NCBI GenBank assembly: GCA_020248405.1
Contig: JADCHQ010000015.1
Coordinates: 78,643 to 142,642 of the forward strand
Source: Rhodocyclaceae bacterium
Lineage (GTDB): Bacteria > Pseudomonadota > Gammaproteobacteria > Burkholderiales > Ga0077523
Direction of reading: 5' to 3'
DNA length: 64,000 bases
A program made the translations under genes and the position numbers. Positions 57,012-64,000 of the stretch are shown here, piece after piece. The notes beneath the pieces were generated by a model. The model searched no databases, was not told the origin of the DNA, and saw only the letters and a program-made list of their open reading frames with translations. Numbering within the stretch: position 1 is the stretch's first letter; each line of letters starts with the position of its first letter.

Positions 57012-57946
57012 CGTCCCAGCAGCCGTGCGAGCCAGCCGCGGGCCCGCGTGGGCACCACTGCTGTGGTCGCAGCTGCCGGGAAGGCGACACCGGAGGCTGC
57101 GATGTAGCTGTCGAGATAGCGGGCAGCGCGTTCACCACCGTCGAGAATGTCTGCGTTGGCAAGCGCGCGGCAGGCAAGATCAGGCGCATCGATCATCTCG
57201 TGGGCGGCGAGCGCAAGCGATAACCACACCGACAACGGCTGCGAACACGGATCGGTGTAGTCCTTCACATAAATCGCCTCGCTCCACAACAGTTGCCCCC
57301 CGTATGACTCAGCTTGCGCTACCGCCAAACCCGGCAGGCTCGCCAGGGAAGCGGAAACACCATCGAAAAACCGGTGCATGATGAATCCGCACGACCCGAG
57401 CACTGCATCGACGCGATCGAAAGCGGGCGCTTCTTCATAGAGGGGAGCCATTGCGGCCGTGGTGTGCACCACGGCCGCAGTGGCGAGGTGGCCACCGGCG
57501 TTTTCCAGAACCAGGGCTTCCGCGCCTCGCACATCCACACGCAGATAGTCACAACCGGCGCCGACCGGCAAAGACACGTCCGCAAGGCGGATGCTATCGA
57601 GCCGCTCCACGCGCTCCACTTGGCACGCCTCTGCCAGGCCTTCGAAGGCAGACGCGAAGGCGGTATTGGGGCGAAACACGGATGTATAGCGCGGGTCGCG
57701 CGTGCGATGCAGCCTTACGGGGTTGCCATCGGCCACAAGCCCAGGCAGGTAGGCGATGCCGGGCGGCGCCTGCATGTTGCATCTCGCGCAGGCGCCGGGA
57801 TCGGGATCGAAGCCCGTCAGCGTGCCGATAGCGCGCTCGGAAAGAAACCGCCAGTGAATCCATTGCGCCGCACCCAGCACTCCCACGTCGATGACGGCCA
57901 ACCGAGGCAGATCATCCACGGCATCCCGGATGGCAAAGCTGGTCAC
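57008..57946 (-). CDS. FkbM-type methyltransferase, second copy
   Basis: A 312-residue protein with an SAM-type Rossmann start (LAVIDVGVLGAAQWIHW) and the FkbM motif CDYLRVDVRGAEALVLENAG. The first glycine-rich loop is unusual for FkbM, so catalytic competence is uncertain. It pairs with the upstream gene through a GTGA overlap and shares ALYV-type C-terminal features (WSEAIYVKDYT versus WGDAVYVRDYT), showing they are paralogues. Substrate unknown; glycan or lipid modification is typical of the family. Confidence 0.75.
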   Translation of the reverse strand: MTSFAIRDAVDDLPRLAVIDVGVLGAAQWIHWRFLSERAIGTLTGFDPDPGACARCNMQAPPGIAYLPGLVADGNPVRLHRTRDPRYTSVFRPNTAFASAFEGLAEACQVERVERLDSIRLADVSLPVGAGCDYLRVDVRGAEALVLENAGGHLATAAVVHTTAAMAPLYEEAPAFDRVDAVLGSCGFIMHRFFDGVSASLASLPGLAVAQAESYGGQLLWSEAIYVKDYTDPCSQPLSVWLSLALAAHEMIDAPDLACRALANADILDGGERAARYLDSYIAASGVAFPAAATTAVVPTRARGWLARLLGR

Positions 57947-58809
57947 GACTGCGCCGCGGCGAGCGTCGCATAGCGCGCTGCGTGGTCCGATCCCAGCAAG
58001 GCATCGGCGCAGCGCAGTGCAAGATGCGCGAGGTCGGTCGCTCCATACAGCGCGTGCGCCAGCATCGCGAGCTTTGTCCACTGTGACGCATCGAAACTAT
58101 CGCCGCGGGTGTAATCGCGCACATACACCGCGTCCCCCCAGAGAGTCTGGCTTAGGTACTCGGGCGGCTCGCCCTCGGCCCGTAAGGGCTTGAGCGTACG
58201 GCCGCCGCACCCAAGGTAACGCCAAGGCATGAAGCCAAGGCACCGCAGCGCGTTATCCAACTCGCCGGGTCTTGGCGCGCCTTGGTACATGGGCGCGAGC
58301 GTGATTTCGGTTTGGATCATCATTGTGCGCGCGAGCACGGCGCGACCTCCCTGCAGCGCGGCGGTCTCGGCACATTGGATGTCGAGCTTGAGATAGTCAC
58401 AACCGGCCTCGCGCAACTCTGTGATGTCGTCAAGCCGTTGTGTAGTCAAGTCGAAGGTATCGCGCAGGTCAAAGAGCGGGGCCAATTCCTGGAAGAGTTC
58501 CAGAAAGGGCCAGTTGGGCTCGAAGATGGACGTGCAGGCGGGAAACTGCGTCATGTACAACCGGTGCGTGGCGCCATCGCCGATGGCGAAGGGAAGGAAT
58601 CGGTGATGAGCGAGGTTCATGCGGTTCAAGCGCTGGCACTCAGCCTCCACTGGCTCGAAACCGATCACCTGCGCGAGGCCGGCATCAACCAGCGGCTGCC
58701 AGGGTAGCGCTCCTGTTTGCCCGAGGTCCATGGCGCCTGCATCCACGATCGTGACGCAGGGGCACTCAGGCAGTGCAGCAGTGATGGGAAAGATGCCCGG
58801 CCGTTTCAA
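57943..58809 (-). CDS. FkbM-type methyltransferase, first copy
   Basis: A 288-residue protein. TIVDAGAMDLGQTGALPW and VIGFEPVEAECQRLN are the SAM-binding start, and CDYLKLDIQCAETAAL matches the FkbM motif, with Cys where Gly is usual. The TTG at 58809 overlaps the stop of the transglycosylase gene as TTGA, so translation is coupled. A longer frame begins 15 codons earlier inside the transglycosylase and is less likely. Paralogous to the next gene. Confidence 0.77.
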   Translation of the reverse strand: MKRPGIFPITAALPECPCVTIVDAGAMDLGQTGALPWQPLVDAGLAQVIGFEPVEAECQRLNRMNLAHHRFLPFAIGDGATHRLYMTQFPACTSIFEPNWPFLELFQELAPLFDLRDTFDLTTQRLDDITELREAGCDYLKLDIQCAETAALQGGRAVLARTMMIQTEITLAPMYQGAPRPGELDNALRCLGFMPWRYLGCGGRTLKPLRAEGEPPEYLSQTLWGDAVYVRDYTRGDSFDASQWTKLAMLAHALYGATDLAHLALRCADALLGSDHAARYATLAAAQS

Positions 58810-59423
58810 TTGCGCGCCACCCGCGCCGCGCTGGGGGTGGCCTCGAGTTGCCACCGGGCCTTCCAGGCGGTGTGCACCAGTGTGGGGTACTCGGGGCGGC
58901 CAAGGCTGCCGTTGTAGCGCCCCAGTGCGCGGAACAGGTTGCCCTTCTCCATATCAAGGTAGTGGCGCAGGATGATGCAGCCATAGCGTAGGTTCACGCG
59001 CAGGCTGAAGAGGTTGTGATCGCGCTCACCGATCACCTCCCGCCAGAAGGGCATCACCTGCATGTAGCCGCGGGCGCCTGCGCGGGATACGGCGTATTTT
59101 CGAAACCGGCTCTCCACCTCGATCAGCCCCAGCACCAGCTCAGGATCGAGCCCCGCCCGGCTCGCCTCGTAGTGAACGGTGGCGAGCAGTTCCTCGCGCT
59201 CGAAGGGGTCGGCCACGAACCTTGCCATGCGCTGGGACATGGCCTTGAGCCACAACTGCCCTTCCATGGGGTTGGCAAAGGCCAGCCTGGGGACGGCACG
59301 ATCGGCGACGGCGCGCTGTAGCTGCGCGCGCACCGAATCGGCCAGCGCCTCGTAGCGTTGCGCGCCGGCCATGGCCAGGCCGGGCGCCAGGCCGAGCCAC
59401 AGGGCGGCCAGCCAGCACCGCAT
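58806..59423 (-). CDS. Lytic transglycosylase (SLT domain)
   Basis: A 205-residue secreted protein. Signal peptide [19 protein letters not shown], then a short helical segment and an SLT domain. The catalytic Glu is in GLIEVESRFRKYAVS, followed by AGARGYMQVMPFW and LGRYNGSLGRPEYPT. It cleaves peptidoglycan to 1,6-anhydro products, which AmpD at 6.5-7.1 kb recycles. The ATG overlaps the proS stop (TGATG). Confidence 0.9.
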   Translation of the reverse strand: MRCWLAALWLGLAPGLAMAGAQRYEALADSVRAQLQRAVADRAVPRLAFANPMEGQLWLKAMSQRMARFVADPFEREELLATVHYEASRAGLDPELVLGLIEVESRFRKYAVSRAGARGYMQVMPFWREVIGERDHNLFSLRVNLRYGCIILRHYLDMEKGNLFRALGRYNGSLGRPEYPTLVHTAWKARWQLEATPSAARVARN

Positions 59424-61132
59424 CAGCGCAGGCGCTCCAGCAGCCACTGGGCAGCGCCCGCCGCAGGCAGGGCGGTGACACCACCATCACGGCGCGGCTG
59501 GTACTCCATCTCGCCGTTCTTCAGGCCGCGCTCACCCACGGTGATGCGGTGTGGTATGCCCACCAGCTCCATGTCGGCAAACATCACTCCGGGCCGCTCG
59601 TCGCGGTCGTCGAGCAACACTTCCACGCCCGCCGCCTCGAGGGCATCGTGGAGCGCGTGGGCAGCGCCGCGCACCGCCTCGCTCTTGCCGTAGCCGATGG
59701 CCACGATGGCCACCCGGAAGGGCGCCAGAGCCTCGGGAAACAGGATGCCGCGCGCATCGTGGTTCTGCTCGATGGCGGCGGCGACGATACGCGAAACGCC
59801 GATGCCGTAGCAGCCCATTTCCATGGGGCGTGAGCGGCCTTGCTCGTCGAGGAACTGGCAGCTCATGGCCTCGGAATACTTGGTGCGCAACTGGAACACA
59901 TGGCCCACCTCGATACCGCGGGCGATGGCAAGGCGGCCCGCGCCATCGGGGCTCGGGTCGCCGTCCACCACGTTGCGCAAATCGGCCACGTGGTCAGGCA
60001 GCGGCAGGTCGCGGCCGAAGTTCAACCCTGCAAAATGGAAGCCATCGGCATTGGCCCCGCAGGAGAAGTCGCCCATGGCCACCACCGCGCGATCTGCCAC
60101 CACCGGAACGGCCGCGCCCACCGGCCCGATGGAACCGGGGCCGGCGCCTAGCCGGGCACGAATCTCGGCCTCGGTGGCAAAGCGAAACCCGCCCTCCGGC
60201 GAGAATTTCCGGCCAGCCTTGACCTCGTTCAATTGATGGTCGCCGCGCAGCAACAGCAGCACCAGGCGGCCGTCCCCGGCAATCACCGCCAGGGTCTTGA
60301 CGATGCGGGAGGCCGGCAAGCCAAGGAACGCCGCCACATCATCGACCGAGTGCACCCCAGGCGTGGCGTGACGCGCCATGGGCGCACCCGGCGCCGGGCG
60401 CGGCTCAGACGGTGCGAGCGCCTCGGCGAGCTCCACGTTGGCGGCATAGTCGGACTCGGGGCAGAAGGCGATGGCGTCCTCACCCGAATCGGCCAGCACG
60501 TGGAACTCGTGCGATCCGGTGCCGCCGATGGCGCCGGTATCGGCAGCCACCGCGCGAAACCGCAGTCCCAGCCGCGTGAACACCCGCGAATAGGCCTCAT
60601 ACATGTTGCGGTACTCGCGCTGCAAGTCATCGACGCTGGCGTGGAAGGAATAGGCATCCTTCATGAGGAATTCGCGGGCGCGCATCACCCCGAAGCGCGG
60701 CCGGATCTCGTCGCGGAACTTGGTCTGTATCTGGAAGAAATTCACCGGCAGCTGTCGATAGCTGCGCAACTCGCGGCGCGCAATGTCGGTGATCACCTCC
60801 TCGTGGGTGGGGCCGAAGCAGAAGTCGCGCTCGTGGCGGTCCTTGATCTTGAGCATCTGCGGTCCGAACTGCGCCCATCGGCCGGTCTCCTCCCACAACT
60901 CAGCGGGCTGCACCGCAGGCATGGACAGCTCCACTGCGCCGGCGGCGTTCATCTCCTCGCGCACCACCGCTTCCACCTTGCGCAGCACCCGCAAACCAAG
61001 CGGCATCCACGTGTAGAGCCCGCTGCCGAGCTTGCGGATGAGCCCGGCGCGCAGCATCAGGCGGTGGCTGACAAGCTCCGCCTCGGCGGGCGCTTCTTTG
61101 AGGGTCGACAAGAAAAACTGGCTAACGCGCAT
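59423..61132 (-). CDS. proS: Prolyl-tRNA synthetase
   Basis: A 569-residue class II synthetase of the bacterial type. Motif 1 and motif 2 regions ([41 protein letters not shown]) are clear. The YbaK-like editing insertion lies at about residues 240-400, then motif 3 ([17 protein letters not shown]) and the anticodon-binding domain. First gene of a unit with the transglycosylase and two FkbM genes. Confidence 0.97.
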   Translation of the reverse strand: MRVSQFFLSTLKEAPAEAELVSHRLMLRAGLIRKLGSGLYTWMPLGLRVLRKVEAVVREEMNAAGAVELSMPAVQPAELWEETGRWAQFGPQMLKIKDRHERDFCFGPTHEEVITDIARRELRSYRQLPVNFFQIQTKFRDEIRPRFGVMRAREFLMKDAYSFHASVDDLQREYRNMYEAYSRVFTRLGLRFRAVAADTGAIGGTGSHEFHVLADSGEDAIAFCPESDYAANVELAEALAPSEPRPAPGAPMARHATPGVHSVDDVAAFLGLPASRIVKTLAVIAGDGRLVLLLLRGDHQLNEVKAGRKFSPEGGFRFATEAEIRARLGAGPGSIGPVGAAVPVVADRAVVAMGDFSCGANADGFHFAGLNFGRDLPLPDHVADLRNVVDGDPSPDGAGRLAIARGIEVGHVFQLRTKYSEAMSCQFLDEQGRSRPMEMGCYGIGVSRIVAAAIEQNHDARGILFPEALAPFRVAIVAIGYGKSEAVRGAAHALHDALEAAGVEVLLDDRDERPGVMFADMELVGIPHRITVGERGLKNGEMEYQPRRDGGVTALPAAGAAQWLLERLR

Positions 61133-61183
61133 TGCTGGGAACTTTCACAAAAATTGCTATTTTACAGTTCATAATTCAGGCAA

Positions 61184-61972
61184 ATGAGCGTGCTTTCGCG
61201 ATTTCGCCCACGCCGCGCCTGGCGCGCGGAGGCTCCGGTTCAGGTCAGCGAGCGCGACGGGCTGCGTTCCTTGCACCTGGGGTCCGATACCGTTCAGAGC
61301 ACCATGCGCCTTTCCGATCCGGTGCAGCTGGTGCTGTCCTATACCCGCGCCATGATGGGCTTCCTGCTGTTCCACCCCAATCCCCGGCATCTGTTCATGG
61401 TGGGGCTGGGCGGCGGGTCACTCGCCAAGTTTGCCTATCACCGACTGTCCCAGGCGCGTGTAACGGTGCTGGAAAACAGCGCCGAGGTGATCCGCGTGGC
61501 GCGCCAGCTGTTCGAGGTTCCCGACGACGACACCCGCTTGAAGATCATGCTTGGCGACGGCGGCGAGTGGGTCCGGCGGCCCGAGGCATCCTGCGACGTA
61601 CTCATGGTGGATGCCTTCGATGGACAGTCGCAAGTGGAGGCGCTGGCCTCGGAGGCTTTCTACGGCGATTGTGCGGCCGCGCTCGAACGCGATGGCGTGC
61701 TCGTGCTCAACCTCTGGAGCTCGGACCAACGCTTCGATGGCTTCCTGCAGCGCGTGGAGAAGGTCTTCGACGGACGGGTGCTGTGCCTGCCGGCCGAGCG
61801 CCGCGGCAACGTGGCGGTGTTTGCGTTTCGGCGCGCCCCGGAGCCATCTCGCTGGGAGGCGTTGCGCTTGCGTGCAAGGCAGCTGGAGGCGGCCCATGGG
61901 CTGGAATTCCCGTCCTTCGTGACCCGCCTGTCGGAAATGAACGCGCACACGTCCCACCGCCTGATCGTCTGA
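61184..61972 (+). CDS. Spermidine synthase-like protein
   Basis: A 262-residue protein with the Rossmann methyltransferase fold of aminopropyltransferases: [36 protein letters not shown] and MVDAFDGQS. The usual proton-acceptor loop of true spermidine synthases is replaced by VDAFDGQSQ, so polyamine activity is uncertain. It is divergent from proS by 51 bases and precedes rppH. Confidence 0.8.
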   Translation: MSVLSRFRPRRAWRAEAPVQVSERDGLRSLHLGSDTVQSTMRLSDPVQLVLSYTRAMMGFLLFHPNPRHLFMVGLGGGSLAKFAYHRLSQARVTVLENSAEVIRVARQLFEVPDDDTRLKIMLGDGGEWVRRPEASCDVLMVDAFDGQSQVEALASEAFYGDCAAALERDGVLVLNLWSSDQRFDGFLQRVEKVFDGRVLCLPAERRGNVAVFAFRRAPEPSRWEALRLRARQLEAAHGLEFPSFVTRLSEMNAHTSHRLIV

Positions 61973-62076
61973 GGCGCCCGGCCCCGCTGCCGCCCGCATG
62001 GGGCGGCGCGCTGTCCTCCTCGGCAAGGCGTTTTTGTGAAAAAATCAGGCGAAAACACCTTATCGAGACCGGCATC

Positions 62077-62610
62077 ATGATCGACCGAGACGGCTACCGG
62101 CCCAACGTGGGTATCGTTCTGGTCAACACGCGCAACGAAGTGTTCTGGGGCAAGCGGGTGCGCGAGCACGCGTGGCAATTTCCCCAAGGCGGCATCCAGG
62201 TGGGCGAGACTCCCGAGCAGGCCATGTACCGCGAGTTGCGCGAGGAAGTGGGCCTCGATCCGGGGCACGTGCGCATCCTGGGGCGCACGCGGGAATGGTT
62301 GCGCTACGACGTGCCGCATCACTGGACCCGTCGCGAGGGGCGCGCCCACTACCGCGGCCAGAAACAGATCTGGTATTTGTTGCGCTTGGTGGGACAGGAC
62401 TGCAACGTCAGCTTGCGTCGCTCGGACAAACCCGAGTTCGACGCGTGGCGCTGGACCGACTACTGGGTGCCCCTGGAGGCCGTGGTGGATTTCAAGCGCG
62501 AGGTCTATCAGCTGGCGCTCACCGAACTGGCACGCTTCATCGCAGCGCACCCGGGCCCCGGCTGGAAAGCGCACGACTCCCTGCCGGCACGCAGCCAGCA
62601 GACCGGCTGA
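62077..62610 (+). CDS. rppH: RNA pyrophosphohydrolase RppH
   Basis: A 177-residue Nudix hydrolase. [17 protein letters not shown] and FPQGGI precede the Nudix box [23 protein letters not shown] (G-x5-E-x7-R-E-x2-E-E-x-G). [10 protein letters not shown] and [16 protein letters not shown] are RppH-specific. It removes 5' pyrophosphate from RNA, triggering decay. The ATG at 62077 follows an A/T-rich leader with no strong ribosome binding site. Confidence 0.96.
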   Translation: MIDRDGYRPNVGIVLVNTRNEVFWGKRVREHAWQFPQGGIQVGETPEQAMYRELREEVGLDPGHVRILGRTREWLRYDVPHHWTRREGRAHYRGQKQIWYLLRLVGQDCNVSLRRSDKPEFDAWRWTDYWVPLEAVVDFKREVYQLALTELARFIAAHPGPGWKAHDSLPARSQQTG

Positions 62611-62647
62611 GGCGCTTCACCCGCGAGCCCGCGGCCCATTGCCTGTT

Positions 62648-63649
62648 TCAGGACACCCGCAGCACAATCTTGCCCACATGGGCGCTGCTCTCCATGAGCG
62701 TGTGCGCCTGGGGGGCGTGTTCCAGCGGAAACTCGGCGTGGATCAGCGGCGCGACCCGTCCGGCGTCCAGCAGCGGCCAGACCTGTTCATGCAGCGCCTT
62801 GGCCACGGCGCTCTTGAAGGCCACGCTGCGCGGGCGCAGCGTGGAGCCCGTGATGGTGAGCCGGCGGAACAGGATGTCGCTCATGTCCAAGGTGGCCTTG
62901 GTGCCGCCGAGGAAGGCGATGAGCGACAGGCGCCCGTCGTCGGCCAGGGCCTTGAGCTCGCGCGGCACGTACTCGCCGCCCACCATGTCCAGGATCACGT
63001 CCACGCCGCGCCCGCCGGTGAGGGACTTCGCCACCGCCACGAAATCCTCCGTGCGGTAGTTGATTCCCCGCTCTGCCCCGAGCCGCTCGCAGGCGAGGCA
63101 CTTGTGGTCGCTGCCCGCCGTGGCGAACACGCGGTGGCCCCGGGCGGCGGCCAGCTGGATGGCCGTGGTGCCGATGCCGCTGGAGCCGCCCTGCACCAGC
63201 AGGGTCTCGCCCGGCGCCAGGGCGGCGCGCTGGAACACGTTGATCCACACCGTGAAGAAGGTCTCCGGCAGCGCCGCGGCCCGCACGGCGTCGAATCCCG
63301 CCGGCCAGGGCAGGCAGTGGCCCACGGGCGCGAGGCAGTACTGGGCATAGCCGCCTCCCGGCGTGAGGGCGCACACGCGGTCGCCCGGTGCTAGCCCGGA
63401 CACTTCCGCGCCGATGGCCACCACCGTGCCAGCCACCTCGAGCCCCGGCAGGTCCGAGGCTCCCGGCGGCGGGCGGTAGAGCCCCATGCGCTGCAGCACA
63501 TCGGGCCTGTTCACGCCGGCTGCCTCCACGCGGATCAGCACCTCGCCCGGCCCGGGCGCCGGTACTGGCCGGGTGGCGGGCTTCAGCACCTCCGGGCCGC
63601 CCGGGCTGGCGATCTCGACGACGGTCATGGTGGCGGGCACGGCGCTCAT
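62648..63649 (-). CDS. NAD(P)H:quinone oxidoreductase, zinc-free MDR family (PIG3-like)
   Basis: A 333-residue medium-chain reductase. GVNRPDVLQRMGLYRPPPGASDLPGLEVAG is typical of TP53I3/PIG3-type quinone reductases. The NADPH-binding GGSSGIGTTAIQLA and the LIAFLGGTK segment support this. No structural zinc Cys cluster is present. The ATG has AAGGAG six bases upstream. It converges on rppH and is divergent from the aldo/keto reductase. Confidence 0.92.
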   Translation of the reverse strand: MSAVPATMTVVEIASPGGPEVLKPATRPVPAPGPGEVLIRVEAAGVNRPDVLQRMGLYRPPPGASDLPGLEVAGTVVAIGAEVSGLAPGDRVCALTPGGGYAQYCLAPVGHCLPWPAGFDAVRAAALPETFFTVWINVFQRAALAPGETLLVQGGSSGIGTTAIQLAAARGHRVFATAGSDHKCLACERLGAERGINYRTEDFVAVAKSLTGGRGVDVILDMVGGEYVPRELKALADDGRLSLIAFLGGTKATLDMSDILFRRLTITGSTLRPRSVAFKSAVAKALHEQVWPLLDAGRVAPLIHAEFPLEHAPQAHTLMESSAHVGKIVLRVS

Positions 63650-63759
63650 GGCATCTCCTTGGCACTGGATCGCGCGATTGTAGGCGCTCGCCATGGCATC
63701 ATCGTCGGCCAGCGCCGCGAGGGCCGGCGCGCAGCCTCGAATCGAAACGGGAGGACTCC

Positions 63760-64000
63760 ATGGAATACCGCGCGCTTGGCGCCAGCGGGCTCAAGGTCTC
63801 GCCGCTGTGTCTTGGCACCATGATGTTCGGCGATCGCACCGACATCACCGAGGCCGGCCGCATCGTCGCCTCGGCCTACGACCACGGCGTGAACTTCATC
63901 GACACCGCAGACCAGTACGCCAGGGGCGAGTCCGAGCGCATCACCGGCAAGCTCATCGCGGGCAATCGCGACCGCTGGGTCCTCGCCACCAAGGTGGGCA
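63760..64000 (+). CDS. Aldo/keto reductase, 5' end only
   Basis: The first 80 codons are inside the window; the gene continues beyond the right edge. MEYRALGASGLKVSPLCLGTMMFG and FIDTADQYARGESERITGK are the start of the aldo/keto reductase barrel, with catalytic Asp and Tyr in DTADQY. GGGAGG precedes the ATG. NADPH-dependent reduction of an unknown carbonyl substrate is expected. Confidence 0.93.
   Translation, partial: MEYRALGASGLKVSPLCLGTMMFGDRTDITEAGRIVASAYDHGVNFIDTADQYARGESERITGKLIAGNRDRWVLATKVG

Overview
This is a high-GC chromosomal window that reads as a betaproteobacterium. The clues are gene neighbourhoods: a PP0621-type small protein followed by pilS-pilR-ampD, an ispB gene divergent from rplU-rpmA-obgE-proB, a CNP1-like lipoprotein beside proB, a proS/rppH neighbourhood, and fused MrpA/B. 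I place it no lower than class. No transposase, integrase, phage gene, rRNA or CRISPR array was seen; one tRNA is present. GTG and TTG starts are common, many of them overlapping the upstream stop as GTGA or TTGA.

Layout. 0-5.5 kb: start of a KTSC-domain gene, a Lys/Ala repeat protein, and class Ia ribonucleotide reductase (nrdA-nrdB) behind two NrdR-type boxes. 5.6-10.5 kb: deacetylase-family protein, ampD, and the PilS/PilR two-component system. 10.6-14.9 kb: tRNA-Pro, ispB, then rplU-rpmA-terminator-obgE-proB. 14.9-18.2 kb: an operon of rubrerythrin, a CCG-domain Fe-S protein, DUF3501 and a CNP1-like lipoprotein, with a sigma70-type promoter and a palindrome just downstream of its predicted start point. 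18.3-24.1 kb: an orphan HlyD-like adaptor, serine hydrolase, MFS transporter, DUF3025, SDR and acetoacetate-decarboxylase-like protein. 24.3-28.0 kb: a TonB siderophore receptor with a PepSY membrane reductase. 28.6-36.4 kb: surface-adhesin-E-like protein, iron-type alcohol dehydrogenase, TRAP transporter, 2-hydroxyacid dehydrogenase and amidase, probably a carboxylate uptake and catabolism locus. 36.4-44.4 kb: a small lipoprotein, then a Ca/Na exchanger, Mrp antiporter subunits A/B, C, D, E, F, G and a TerB-like protein in one ion-homeostasis operon. 44.4-48.7 kb: an FNR-type site, a candidate small RNA with a clear terminator, and hrpA. 48.8-53.1 kb: CBS-pair protein, two lipoproteins, a molybdopterin-binding-domain protein, and an HDOD-receiver-GGDEF signalling protein. 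53.1-57.0 kb: wrbA-hugZ-like-DUF2069-gluQ operon divergent from a YihY-type membrane protein. 57.0-64.0 kb: proS, a lytic transglycosylase and two tandem FkbM-type methyltransferases, divergent from a spermidine-synthase-like gene and rppH; then a quinone oxidoreductase and the start of an aldo/keto reductase.

Most of the window is core metabolism and envelope biology. The parts most worth following are the putative FNR-activated small RNA before hrpA, the rubrerythrin operon with its operator, the signalling protein with a receiver that has lost its phospho-acceptor Asp, and the tandem FkbM pair coupled to a lytic transglycosylase.
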